In this document: in pieces, positions 38,423-49,349 of the stretch
Position numbering within the stretch: the first letter of the stretch is position 1
Layout: each line of letters begins with the position of its first letter
Assembly (NCBI GenBank): GCA_022609375.1
Contig: JAGKQE010000039.1
Span: 186,001 to 250,000, forward strand
Reading direction: 5' to 3'
From: Xenosphaeropsis pyriputrescens
Taxonomy: Eukaryota; Ascomycota; Leotiomycetes; Phacidiales; Phacidiaceae
Length of the DNA: 64,000 nucleotides
Program-made: the position numbers and the translations under genes
The notes under the pieces: model-generated
The model's database searches: none
Told to the model about the DNA's origin: nothing
What the model saw: only the letters and a program-made list of their open reading frames with translations

Positions 38423-40338
38423 CTACATGCGCTCAGCCATTTGTCTACGCCTATCCTCAACGACCCAATTCTGTAATTTCGTCTCGAGCTGGAAAACCGC
38501 ACTAACAACAGTGTCCAGTTGCATGGCTGCAAGCTCCGCTTGATAGTGTTAGTATCGATGTGACATTAGTGCTATGGAGGACTACATACCAATCTTCTGA
38601 TAGAAAATTCTGGCGTTATCCGGCATTTCCTTGACGGTTCGATAATGTGTATGGAGCGAACCCGGCCGATCAACGCCCCCGGCCTGCTGAGCATCTTCAT
38701 CTGAAACGGGTTTGTTGAACACGAGCGCTGCTTGTACGTGTTTGACCCGCTTAGCGATATCAACTTCGGCTTCGTCCTCCCTAGCTTTCCTAGTAGGCTC
38801 TGGTAGGGGGAACATTTCGACAATCTTCTGTGGTACTATAACAACAATCAACTTTGAGACCACTGTCTTTCGAGGGACGACTTACGCTTTGGTTCTGCTC
38901 CCTCAACCCATGTCTGCTGATACCAGTCTAAGTATTGATTGAGCTTGTTGCCAGACATCGAAAACACCTGTTGTTCCGTTACGTGGACCTCCTTGCCTCT
39001 TTTCAAGTTATCCGATTCCTGCTCCGCCATAGCATCTTTCCAGACATTCCAGTCCACCGCCAAACACGAAGGATCTGTTATGTCTTTGGGGACTCTTGGG
39101 ATGTCGTCAAAGGGGGTATGTAACTTCGTTGCGATGATAATCAAAGCAACGATTTTAGCTTCTGGATGGGTCGACGCTCGTATCATCTGTGAATGAGACA
39201 GTGTAAAGTTGATGTTCAAGAGCTTTGCTAGCCTCTGAACTGCAATGAAAATCTCCACTATCGAATGTTAACAGCTGTTCTTCATTTGATCATAGGGGGA
39301 GGTATTACATGGTAATGCGAGCTCCTTGATGTATCTGTAAATGATGATGGGTTGATTGAGGGCAGGGAATTCAAGATCGAAATCGACACTATACATTCTT
39401 GCAAGCAAGGAAATGCTTTTCTGCAATTGACCCGCCTTCAGGTCCTGCTGATTATCCAGAATCCTATGATACAAGGCAGGCAGCTTTGCAACCATGTTCT
39501 GAGGAACAAAACGGATCTATAAATCTCAATTAGCAAGCACAGAATATATGTCGTGGGAGCATCATACACACAGCTCGGAAGTAGATGATTTCTTCTTTTT
39601 CTGCCCATCTGTGCAGCTGGCCTACACTGATTGGAAGCCTCATCAATACCATCCCCAAATAGCACAAGCCCAGGGTATCGATCAGCTTAAGAGCGGCCAG
39701 TGGGTTCACTTTCCCGTCCTTGGTGGTTGAAGAAAAGGGGTCCTCCGTGTCATCCGTCACGTTGCCTCCATCATCATCATCGTCGTCATCATCATCGGGG
39801 ATAAGCTTCTTGAGTCTACAACTCCACAGGTCGCGTACGAGTGTCTCGAAACCTTTCGGGAACTTCTGCACTGTCACCAGCCAGTGAACCTGCTTCCACA
39901 GCAGTAGTTGGTAGCACTGTATGAACAGCTCGCGTGCCTCCTCGCCAGAATACAGCGTGTTTACCTTCTGGATCTTCTCGCGCTGCTTTCTGCTTTTCTT
40001 GCCTTGGGAGTTCCAGTCGTCTTCATCTTGCTGGGTTTGGGTGAAATGCTGCGTGCAAATGTCAATAAATATCCTCTCGATACTCCTTCTGAAATTCCTC
40101 CGCCCTTCAGACTCCGCGTTTGAACGCCCTCCACCACGAACCTCGCATTTCGTTCTCCAGTCGTAGCCATGCCCATGACTTCAACAATGACACAAAAAAC
40201 GGCAAGACTTACTTGTTGAATATGGCCGTTCTTGCAGAACTGGTGTCCAGAGTCGATGTAATATTGTCTGGAACGACATCCTTCCTCCTCACAATGTTCG
40301 CCGCGGGGAAATTTGTGGAACTCTATGTTCTCTGACAT
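38423..40338 (-). CDS. RRN7: RNA polymerase I initiation factor Rrn7 (TFIIB-like)
   Basis: Exons (minus) 40338-40213, 40048-39572, 39516-39309, 39257-38886, 38835-38590 and 38538-38423; 514 aa. Rrn7 is the TFIIB-related subunit of the Pol I core factor and recruits Pol I to rDNA promoters in the nucleolus. The N-terminus holds the Zn ribbon (C16, C21, C35, H39 in GEHCEEEGCRSRQYY and HQFCKNGH). A Lys-rich linker follows (KKSRKQREKIQKV), then the first cyclin-like fold (LFIQCYQLLLWKQ, LIDTLGLCYLGMVLMRLPIS) interrupted by nine consecutive Asp, and the second part (ALPLEIFIAVQRLAKLL). The last exon is a short helical tail. The first intron (164 nt) is the least certain junction because part of it is open in frame; the others close exactly. 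Confidence 0.88.
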
Positions 40339-41197
40339 GGTGCGTGAAATTAAATAACCGCAGAGACAGTTCCTGTGCTGCGGAGATTGTAGAAGTGATG
40401 ATGGTATTTATTCTCTTTTTCATCAATGGAATTCATCAGTATACTTTATGATATAAGTATCGTAAATGGGTGAGCAGGTACCTTGACCATACCTATGATA
40501 CCAGCAGTATTTGATGCATACAGCAGGTACAATGACCTAATTGATAGAATGGCCCAGATTTTGACAAGTATTTTCGCGAATCGTCAATCCTGGATGAAGA
40601 TACCTTCGTACCTTAATACCTGAGACAACCGATGTAGGTATTCTCATTGATACGCCTAATAGGTATGGTCTTCTTGCTACCTACTATGTGGGTGAATAGA
40701 TGTTCAACCAATCTGTCTTGGGTAATACCTACAAGTACCTAAATTTTCACATGTCCCTGCGCCGCTTCACAAGTTTCCGTCTAAAAAAATAAAAAAAGGC
40801 CCAGTAACGCTAATAATGTCACGACATATTAAATAATATCACGTGAAAATCATAAGAAATCAAATCATTGTTGCAGAAATATCCATTTCCTACGACGGGA
40901 CATGCCATCTTTCACATCCTACGCTTTTTGACTACGCCGGCCAATCGTGATCATGACAGAAGGTAGAGTTTTGACAAAAAGAAGAATGTGTGTTCGCAAA
41001 ACCATTGAGACGTGTAACCAGTTAAATCAAAGTACCCAGGTGTATTCCTTCATACGAATTGACCATGAGATTGCACCTCCTGAATGCTCGAAATAACCAT
41101 CGAATCGATATGCTTAAGAGTAGACTAAAGGCGCAAACGGTGGAGAGAATGCCATTACTGACAAATGACCAATGTCGTATGGTCGAAATTATCCTGC
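40339..41197. other. Intergenic: RRN7 promoter and eIF5A 3' end
   Basis: About 860 nt, AT-rich, no coding signal. 40470-40745 holds many TACCT or AGGTA words in both orientations. Confidence 0.5.
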
Positions 41198-41933
41198 TTA
41201 AGAGCGTGGAGCCTCCTTGGCCTCAATAGCCAACTGCTCACCCATAGCGGTAAGGACAATGACATCTGTTGAATTCATTAGTCAAAATTGTTTCATGCGG
41301 TTTTTGAGATAATGGTGCTTACTGGTGTCTTTCTCCTCAGTGGTGAAGAGCTTCTCGATCTTGTCACCAGTCTCACCATCCGGAACCTTAACATCATCCT
41401 TGGTCTCACCGTCATCGGCCATCAAGGAAAGGAAACCATCGTCAGAAATGTCGAGCTATTGGAACGGCCGTTAGTCATTTAAACAAGGCATTTTAACAAC
41501 AGAGCCTATCTTACGAGCTGGTACTCCTTGCGGAGGACATTTGGAACGTCCATGTTGTGGGTGGATGGGCACAACTCTTCGAGCTTCTTGCCGGTGAAGA
41601 TATCGATGGCGACCAAGTGAACCTTGGCGTGACCGTGCTTACCAGTCTTGGAGGTAGACATGTCGACGATCTTGCAAGGACGGTTCTTGATGCAGACGAA
41701 TCCGTTCTTTCTCAAGGCAGAGCACTGCATTGGGTAGGTAGCAGAAGCTCCGGCATCGGCCGAGTCGAAGGTGTGCTCATGCTGTAGAAACTGTCAGCTC
41801 GTCTGTTGATTTTTGTCGATATCTCGAGACATTGAAAGTTCGCGCGCCCGCTGTTCTTTTGAAGGTGGGGCGAAGCGCTGCGGGGTTGCGATTCTCTTGA
41901 GGGGGCAAAACTCACCTGGGCATCGTCCGCCAT
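41198..41933 (-). CDS. Translation factor eIF5A
   Basis: Exons (minus) 41933-41916 (18 nt), 41781-41515, 41455-41323 and 41265-41198; 161 aa, the usual length. eIF5A helps ribosomes form difficult peptide bonds, such as Pro-Pro, and aids termination. The hypusine loop is present: STSKTGKHGHAK, with K54 the residue modified by deoxyhypusine synthase. Before it is YPMQCSALRKNGFVCIKNRPCKIVDM; the C-terminal OB domain contains LDISDDGFLSLM and NVIVLTAMGEQLAIEAKEAPRS. The first exon encodes only six residues (MADDAQ) and is joined by a good donor and acceptor to HEHTF, as in other fungal eIF5A genes. Divergent from VPS52. Confidence 0.95.
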
Positions 41934-42490
41934 TGTGATGTTTTTGAGGTAAAGATGGGAGTGAGTTGCAAAGGGTGGTTTTGTAATCAAAGAGGTCTCA
42001 AGAGTGGTGGTTGAGCGTATGAATGAGTGAACAAATTCGAGGACGAGAGAGATCAATCTGGATGTGTGGGCAACAACTTCCTCGTTCTAAGCTAAAAACT
42101 TGACTTCGGATAGGTAGCCAATGAGCGTCTAGGAGACCTGAGGCATAGTTAGATACAGTGGCTCCGGCGCCTTAGAGGAGCGGACAAGTACGATCAAGAC
42201 GCCTCGGATCTACGGTCGCGATCCACTCACAGTCAAGACAGAAGCAATGATCGATGCCTCGGTGTACAGGCTGGCCACTGCATTGATTAGATGTCCGTCT
42301 CGCTGACCTACGGTGAAGTGAGGAGTGGCAGCATCAGCCAAGGTGATTCAACCAAAGGTATTAAGTACCTGAGTACCTTGGGTAGGTAGCTTCACCTTCA
42401 CTTTCATCTGAACCTGGACCTGGACCTGGACTTTCAACTTCACCTTTACGTTGACCTTCACTGTGGGCGTGCCTTGGTTGCAGCGGCAGT

Positions 42491-42512
42491 GGCAATGGCA
42501 ATGGCAATGGCA
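42491..42512. repeat. GGCAAT hexamer repeat
   Basis: Three and a half copies of GGCAAT(G), followed closely by a GGCATA repeat 75 nt away. Confidence 0.7.
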
Positions 42513-42586
42513 CGATGCAATCGACCTGAACGGTTGCTATGGCTTATGGTATGGGATTGTGTGTTGGGCAACGGGAAACGGGCAAC

Positions 42587-42633
42587 GGCATAGGCATAGG
42601 CATAGGCATAGGCATAGGCATGGGCATGGGCAT
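42587..42633. repeat. GGCATA/GGCATG hexamer repeat
   Basis: Seven to eight tandem hexamers: five or six GGCATA, then GGCATG variants. It sits in the eIF5A-VPS52 divergent region. Confidence 0.85.
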
Positions 42634-43303
42634 ATCAATACCTAATAGGCATTTACTCTGTTGTGTACCTGAATAGGTTGCTCTCTCTCTCACCTCGCTC
42701 TCGTCTTTGGGACAGGACGTATGGATGCGTGCCTTTGTTGATTCATCAATTAGGTATCACTACGCCCGTAGTCAGGACGACTGTGATTATCATCGTCGTC
42801 GTCCATGCCTAGCACATGAGTATCTAGGTAATGTCAATACCAGCAGATCCCTCTTCACTTTCGACAGACAGAATCAAAGCTCCAAGGTTGGGTAGTCAGC
42901 AAAAACACCCGACACTCGGATTTCCCCTCTGTCGTCACGCCGTTTCTCCAAACCTTGATGCGGAGCACCTGTCCGTAAGGTACCGGTACTGTGTAAGCTC
43001 GACTCTCTTGAAATTCGAGGAAGTAGACCGCGACGGCAACTTCCTTGCCGTACCTCAGCACCTCAGGTACGGAATACTCCCTAGCTCGTCGGCGGAAGAG
43101 TTCGAGTACGGAATACTGTACTCTACCTACCGCGTTGAGCTGCTATCACTTACGTATCACTTGTGATCTACAGCAACAATCGAATCAACGAGCCTATCTT
43201 TTTTTTATAATTTTGTTACCTTGTACATTGTCGCAATCATAGACGCTTGCCACTCGAACACATTCAACCCTGTCGTTCTACCCTCGATGTGATGCAGACA
43301 TCA

Positions 43304-45401
43304 ATGTGGCTCGATCGTCTCTCTGGACACTCGACGCCCTCACAATCCCCTCCCCCAGGCAGTCGAAGCTATTCACCAGGGCCACGAAGACCGAACCATC
43401 TTGCGCCAAATGCCGCTCCTCGACGACCGGTCTATAACCCTCGGTCTTCTTCTCTTTCTTTGATCACTAATGATTCAACGTCCTCCTTATTGTCTATATC
43501 CGGAAAGCCCAATGGCAATGGCAATGGCTCAACCCTCAAACAAACAATCACAGCCCCTGTTGATGTAGCAGATCCATTGGAGGTGCTCAAGAAATTGATC
43601 GGAAGTGATAGCCTCATTCCAACAAACACAACTAACAAGACCACACTTGAACGACTAGACCACGACGACTTGGACTTCGGGGGCTTAAGCTTGAAGGAAC
43701 TGGCCCAAATAGACAATGAAGACCCCAGTGATGTACATGTATATAGATCACAGACAGTCGAGGAATGTATGTACAAACCCCCGGACTTGTCATAACAATT
43801 TCATGCTTATGCCTGAGGTGACAGATGAGAAAGAGAAGGAGAAATTTGAAGACCTCCATCGATCGATACGCGCATGCGACGAAGTCCTTAAAAACGTCGA
43901 GACCAACCTCACGAGTTTTCAAAATGACCTTGGAGCGGTCTCTGCGGAAATCGAAACGCTACAAGCACGTTCATTGGCACTGAGTGTCCGCCTCGAGAAT
44001 CGCAAAACAGTTGAGAAGGCGTTGGGACCGGTAGTGGAAGAAATCAGCATAGCACCAGCCGTCATCAGAAAAATCACCGAAGGCACAATTGATGAAGCTT
44101 GGATTCGAGCTCTTGGAGAGGTTGAGAAGCGTTCCAAAGCTCTGGATGCTAAATCAAAAGAGGGACGAAAGATCAAGGGGATAGATGATCTTAAGCCATT
44201 ACTAGGACATTTAATAAACAAGGTATGGAATTTCGAATAGTCATCACAGTCAGGTCATGCTAACATTTTACACAAGGCATTAGAGAGGATACGGGACTTC
44301 CTGGTTGCCCAAATCAAATCTTTGAGATCTCCGAATATTAATGCACAGATCATTCAGCAACAACAGTTTGTAAGATACAGAGACTTGTACGCTTTTCTTC
44401 ATCGACATCATGCCCAATTGGGAGAGGAACTAGGGCAGGCCTACATCAATACCATGAGATGGTACTATTTGAACCAGTTTACCAGGTACCACAAAGCCCT
44501 TGAGAAGTTGAAGCTTCATGTCATTGACAAAAGCGATGTGCTGGGACAAGATGATGGGACACGAAAAACAACTATATTGAGCTCTTCGAAAACTGCTGGA
44601 CCCCCTCACGATGCCTTCAATCTTGGGCGTCGTATCGACCTCTTAAAGAACTCAAATACAACCGCGCTTGCATCTTATCTTGCAGAAGAGGACAAAAGCA
44701 CACACTATCTCGAAATCCCTTTCCGAAACTTCAATCTCGCACTTGTGGATAATGCTTCTGCGGAATACTCTTTTTTGACTGCATTCTTCGGTGGTGCCCT
44801 ACCATATTCAGCGATCACGCGTCATTTTGATTACATCTTTGAACCTTCATTCCAACTGGGCCAGACAATAACCAAGAATCTTGTCTCCGAGACAGTCGAT
44901 GGTCTTGGCCTTCTTTTATGTGTCAGATTGAACCAACATTTCGCATTCGAGCTACAGCGCCGCAAGGTTCCCGCAGTCGACGGTTACATTAACGGCACCA
45001 GCATGCTCCTTTGGCCACGCTTTCAGGTCGTCATGGACATGCACTGCTCCTCGGTGCAGAGAGTCTCTATGCCCAGCAAATCCGCTCTCGCTGCACAATC
45101 TGCAGCGCCCCACTTCCTGACCCAACGGTTCGGGCAGTTCCTTCAAGGTATCCTGACTCTGAGTACAGAAGCCGGCGACGACGAACCCGTCTCGACTAGT
45201 CTTGGACGCTTGAGGAGTGAGATTGAGGGGCTTTTGGGGAGACTCAGCAAGGGCATTGCCGATGCGAGGAAGAGAGGACGCTTCCTGTTCAATAATTACA
45301 GTCTAATTCTCACGATCATTGAGGATGTGGATGGCAAATTGGCGGCGGAGCAGAAGGAGCATTTCATGGGGCTGAAGAAGGCCTATGCTGGGGACCAGTA
45401 A
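43304..45401 (+). CDS. VPS52: Vps52/Sac2, GARP tethering complex subunit
   Basis: Exons 43304-43766, 43825-44222 and 44277-45401; 661 aa. Vps52 is a core subunit of GARP, which tethers endosome-derived vesicles to the trans-Golgi network. The N-terminus (MWLDRLSGHSTPS, then Ser/Pro-rich) is disordered. A long coiled coil covers roughly residues 150-280 (KEKEKFEDLHRSIRACDEVLKN, EIETLQARSLALSVRLENRK). The C-terminal rod carries the Vps52 signature (FVRYRDLYAFLHRHH, YINTMRWYYLNQFTRYHKALEKL and YSFLTAFFGG). The start at MWLDRL fits the family; another in-frame ATG lies four codons upstream (MQTSM). The first intron acceptor was chosen because the earlier AG gives an in-frame stop. Confidence 0.9.
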
Positions 45402-45568
45402 TGTTCACATGTAGGAGTGAAGGTACATACACATGGCATACAGACTTGGGGGAATGTTAATGGTTGGCATATAAATATAATGCAAGGTTTGGTTCAGCTG
45501 TGATGGACTTCTATTTGTACGTAGTAAATACCTAGCTGCTACTCATGAGGGTTTGGTTTTGGTGGTAA

Positions 45569-45605
45569 TTTGTGATCTGTGATTTGTGATTTGTGATTTG
45601 TGATA
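45569..45605. repeat. TTTGTGA heptamer repeat
   Basis: Five tandem copies of a TGTGATT-type heptamer, the second with a C substitution. Confidence 0.8.
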
Positions 45606-45830
45606 AGCGTATGTACAAGTAAGTAGTACAATGATAAGCTCTCATGGTGGATGCATGAAGCCACTGAGGTCGGTGGAGCATAGGCTTACGACGATATGAT
45701 GTGCACAAAGGGGGTGGGGGCATGGATGTGCCAAGGCAGGTTGTGTAAGTAGTGAATGCTAGGCCAACCGCTGACAAGCTTTCTCGCCGCCCGCCGCCAA
45801 GCACTCACGGGATGAGGTCACACCTCCCGT

Positions 45831-45849
45831 CCGCCCCGCCCCGCCCCGC
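45831..45849. repeat. CCGCC repeat
   Basis: Nearly four copies of CCGCC/CCCCG, followed 11 nt later by a short run of C. Confidence 0.7.
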
Positions 45850-45981
45850 GATTGCAGACCCCCCCCCCTCGACTCGCCTCATGAGAGAACGAGTGTGATA
45901 GTATGCTTGCTTGCTTGTTGGAAAGCAGGATGAGATGGCAGGACGAGACCATAGACCGTGGTCATAATATCCACTTCTGCC

Positions 45982-46013
45982 CACCTCACCTCACCTCACC
46001 TCACCTCACCTCA
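45982..46013. repeat. ACCTC pentamer repeat
   Basis: Six perfect copies of ACCTC/CTCAC upstream of the PSD gene, within a C/T-rich leader. Confidence 0.85.
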
Positions 46014-46107
46014 ATTTCCCCTCCATCTTCCTCCTCTTCTCTATATCAATATCATCACAACCTGAATACTCAATTCTTCGGGTCTCAATCCTACCTCTCA
46101 TCACAGC

Positions 46108-46110
<3 letters not shown>

Positions 46111-46141
<31 letters not shown>
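46111..46141. repeat. TA dinucleotide tract
   Basis: Fifteen consecutive TA units ending 60 nt before the PSD start codon, so very likely inside the promoter or leader. It could act as a TATA-like element and is prone to length change. Confidence 0.9.
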
Positions 46142-46143
<2 letters not shown>

Positions 46144-46201
46144 TTACCTAATCTAGAAATTCACCAACACAATCCCCAATTGGTCCAAAACTCCCGCCAC
46201 A

Positions 46202-47386
46202 ATGGTTGACACCACCACCACAGACACGCGCAAAATGTCCGCTGCTGAGACTCACTCCGCAGCCCTCTCAGAAGCTGGATACAGAGCCTCAGCCTCTGCA
46301 CTGGAAGAGCTGACAATTCAAGCCGAAGACAACCGCGAAGACCCGAAAAGAAACCTCCACAAGCCCGCCGATCATGGCGAATCACACTCATGGCTGGCGC
46401 GGATCCTGCCCCAAAGCACGATCACCGGACTCGAAACGCGCTTCCACATGGGCAACTACGTGCTAGACCGACGCACGCAGGAGAAGACGTTCGAGGCGAT
46501 GAGCGTATACGTGAGAGTCGGCATGCACCTTCTATACTGGGGCTCGGCACAAGAAAAGGCACTGCACTGGCAACGCACCATCGACCTGCTCAAGGCCGAG
46601 AGCGTCAAGATGGGCAAGCAGTACGACGACCCGGCATCCAAGGCGCACATCGTACCCTTCATCGACAGCTTCGACCTGGGCCCCAGCATGGCCGAGATGG
46701 TGAAGCCGGACCCCGCTAGCTACGCCACGTTCAACGAGTTCTTCGCGCGCGAGATCCGCGCCGACGCGCGCCCGCCCGCCGAGCCCGCCAACGAGCTGTG
46801 CCTGTCCAGCCCGGCCGACTGCAGACTCACCGTGTGGCCGTCGGTCGACCTGGCCACCAAGTACTGGATCAAGGGCTTCGGCTTCTCGCTCGAGAAGCTG
46901 CTCGGGTCCGCCGACCTCGCGGCGCAGTTCGATGGCGGCGCCCTCGCCATCGCCCGCCTCGCGCCCCAGGACTACCACCGCTGGCACGCGCCCGTCTCGG
47001 GCTCCGTGCGGGACGTGCGCGAGATCCCCGGCGCGTACTACACGGTCAATCCGCAGGCTATCAATGAGGAGGGCACGCTGGATGTGTTCTGCGAGAATAG
47101 GCGGTCGGTTATGACGGTGCAGCGCGCGGGCACCGGTGCGCCCGTGGCCATTGTGGCCGTGGGTGCAATGCTGGTGGGGAGCATCGAGTATGTGGATGGC
47201 GTGGGTGTTGGGTCGGAGATCCATCGCGGGCAGTGCCTGGGTAAGTTCTTGTACGGCGGCAGCACGGTCATCGTGGTGTTGCCCAGGGGCGAGGTGGTTT
47301 TTGATGAGGACTTGGTGAAGGGGAGCGTCGAGAAGGGTTGCGAGACTTTGGTGAGGGTTGGGGAGAGGATTGGTGTTAAGGCTTGA
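46202..47386 (+). CDS. Phosphatidylserine decarboxylase family enzyme
   Basis: Single exon, 394 aa. The enzyme would convert phosphatidylserine to phosphatidylethanolamine. The PSD fold is shown by the conserved N-part (SYATFNEFFAREI, PADCRLTVWPSV, KYWIKGFGFSLEKLLG), the DYHRWHAPVSG active-site segment, GAYYTVNP and VAIVAVGAMLVGSIEY. The self-cleavage site is GGST (residues 352-355) in KFLYGGSTVIVVLP, where the Ser becomes the pyruvoyl group. There is no mitochondrial presequence, transmembrane helix or C2 domain, so it differs from Psd1 and from yeast Psd2, and the cell location is unclear. Codon use is strikingly GC-rich in 46650-47000 and there is no intron, unlike the neighbours. A third, soluble fungal PSD class is my best placement. 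Confidence 0.88.
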   Translation: MVDTTTTDTRKMSAAETHSAALSEAGYRASASALEELTIQAEDNREDPKRNLHKPADHGESHSWLARILPQSTITGLETRFHMGNYVLDRRTQEKTFEAMSVYVRVGMHLLYWGSAQEKALHWQRTIDLLKAESVKMGKQYDDPASKAHIVPFIDSFDLGPSMAEMVKPDPASYATFNEFFAREIRADARPPAEPANELCLSSPADCRLTVWPSVDLATKYWIKGFGFSLEKLLGSADLAAQFDGGALAIARLAPQDYHRWHAPVSGSVRDVREIPGAYYTVNPQAINEEGTLDVFCENRRSVMTVQRAGTGAPVAIVAVGAMLVGSIEYVDGVGVGSEIHRGQCLGKFLYGGSTVIVVLPRGEVVFDEDLVKGSVEKGCETLVRVGERIGVKA

Positions 47387-48014
47387 TTGGCACGGTATGT
47401 CAGAGATTAGTTGATGTAGAATGTAGCTTCAGCGTGGGGCATATGCGCTTGATTATAGTATGTCTTGGGATCTTGGATGTCAGATGTCAGATGTCACACC
47501 TCAAGAGTCTTGCTGGGCTTATATAGGTAGTCAATTGCGATATTAGAGAATACATGTCAGAAACACATTTTGCTCTTGCTGCTTGAAGAACAGTCGTCAC
47601 GCCCATCCATGCCATTGCCATTCGACATCCCCTCCCTCTGGCAGGCCCCGATTCCTCGGCATCACAGCCGGAAAACAGTCCCAAGCCGGGGATGTCAGTT
47701 CGACCAGCCTGTATGTAGCCTTATCATGGTTGGAAGAGGAACAACTAACTGCACGAGCCGTACATCTCACCATCGAAGCTTCTCGCAATGCACAGCACGC
47801 AATACGCAAGACGCAACATCACTTGATCCCGAACGGCACTCTTCAAAAGCGTTGTACACAGCGACCATTCCCACAAGACCAAACACTAGCCACGCCTGCC
47901 CAATTCGCCATACACAACGTAGTACATGCCACAAACCCACCCGCACCCTCGTCCCCGATTTCAACCCCAAACCCCATGCCTAAGCCGGCAGTCTTAGCAG
48001 CAGCCCGTCACGGC
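47387..48014. other. Convergent intergenic region, PSD / SEC62
   Basis: About 630 nt between convergent genes, containing two 3' UTRs. Frames reading from here into the SEC62 locus on the plus strand are antisense shadows. Nothing else is visible. Confidence 0.5.
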
Positions 48015-49349
48015 CTACTCGTCGAACACCTCCTCCACCTGCGGACCCACGTGTCGCTGCGAGGGCGCCGGCGTGTTCATCTGCGGCGCGGCGCCCGATG
48101 TCGTGGCCTGCGCGGGGGCCGGCTGGCCAGTCATGGCGGCCATGGTGGCGCCTGCGTTGGAGGAGCCCTTGGCCTTGCTCTTCTTGGATTTCTTCTTCTC
48201 CTGGGATGGGGGTTAGCTATCTGGAGATCGAGGGCGGATGGTAGGAGGATGGATGGGGTACAAGGAGGTGGGGAGGGAACGCTTACCTCTTGCCAGCCCC
48301 ACAGCGGCCTGAAGGAGTCGAAGAAGCCTACGTCCTCGAAGAGGTTGGGGTACAGCCACAGGCCGGGCGGCGTGACGAACATAGTGATGCCGAAGAGGAT
48401 GAGGCGGAAGATGGCCATGACGAAGAAGAGTCCAATCAGGCCCAGCATCCCCATGGAGAGGTACCAGACACCCAATCGCAGCTTCATCGGCCAGAGCGGG
48501 AACATGACAATGGCGAATACCATGGCGAGCGCTGCGGCTGCGTACAGCTTCATCTTGACCTGGCTTCCCTCGTACAGCCAGGCAAAGTGTAGGTCCTCCC
48601 GGCACTCCTGCTGCTGCTCAATCTTGACCGTCCACAGTCCCTTGACTCGCTTCGTCTTTGCCGGCGGCGCGTGGCCATGGCCTTCATGGGGGTCGACTTT
48701 GGAGACGCGGAGCGCGAGGAGGGACATGGGGAGGAGCTTGAAGGTGTTCTCGAGCGATGCTCTGTCTGTGATTTCAGGGAGAAGAGGGTTCTTTGACCGG
48801 GCCTTTTTATATGCGTCGGATTGCAGGGCGCGGAGCGCTCTCTTGACTGTTCGAAGGGGTCAGCTGCCCATACGTATAACGAGTAACATAAATCCTACCT
48901 TTGAACATGTTCTTGCGCTGGCCATTCAAAATGCACGTTCTCATTTTGAGGTCTTGACCCTGAAGGAATTTTGCAATGGCGATGGCCTCTGGCTTTGGGG
49001 GTCCCGGTTGGATGGGTTGCATTTGGTTTTGTCGCTGCGCAGCTTGAGCCTGGGCTTGCTGTTGCTGCTGCTGCTGTTGGGCTTGCATTCGTGCTTGCTG
49101 TTGCGCCAGAGCCTGTCTTTTGAGCTGCTCGACGAATTGGGGAACCGTCATGCCGTTCTTCTCGGCGTCGATAGCCAGCTGCCTTTGCATGGCCTGGATC
49201 TGTTGTGGAGTCGGCTGCTGGCCGGGCTGGAGAGGTGGTACGCCTTGCATCGGTCCTGGCGGTCCTTGCGGTTGTGGTTGTCCTTGTGGAGGGCCCTGTG
49301 GTGGAGCCTGTGGTTGGCCTTGCGGCGGCGGGGGTTGAGTAGTAGCCAT
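48015..49349 (-). CDS. SEC62: Sec62, ER post-translational translocation subunit
   Basis: Exons (minus) 49349-48899, 48846-48287 and 48200-48015; 398 aa. Sec62 works with Sec61/Sec63 to import finished precursors into the ER. Residues 1-125 are an unusually long Pro/Gln-rich extension, including a run of Gln. The conserved cytosolic domain follows (AIAKFLQGQDLKMRTCILNGQRKNMFKVKRALRAL). Two membrane helices (AAAALAMVFAIVMFPLWP and YLSMGMLGLIGLFFVMAIF) are separated by a tight lumenal turn, and GLWLYPNLFEDVGFFDSFRPLW is the family hallmark just after them. The tail is basic, then acidic. The intron at 48847-48898 joins MFK to VKRAL in frame. The N-terminal extension is predicted from an ATG with no upstream in-frame alternative. 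Confidence 0.92.

Larger units (their letters stand above)
41934..43303. promoter_or_regulatory. Divergent region between eIF5A and VPS52
   Basis: About 1.4 kb between divergent start codons. The eIF5A-proximal 150 nt is probably its leader. 42360-42640 is a patch of short tandem repeats. 42960-43150 has several near-palindromic GTACGGAATAC words. No gene is supported. Confidence 0.5.
45402..46201. other. Intergenic, repeat-dense promoter of the PSD gene
   Basis: 800 nt between two plus-strand genes, containing four different tandem repeats (listed separately), including a TA tract ending 60 nt before the PSD start codon. No gene. Confidence 0.55.

Noticed and set aside
46532..47224. 230-codon antisense frame in the PSD gene
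   Set aside because: GC-rich third positions of PSD suppress stops on the opposite strand; composition is His/Arg/Gly-rich noise.
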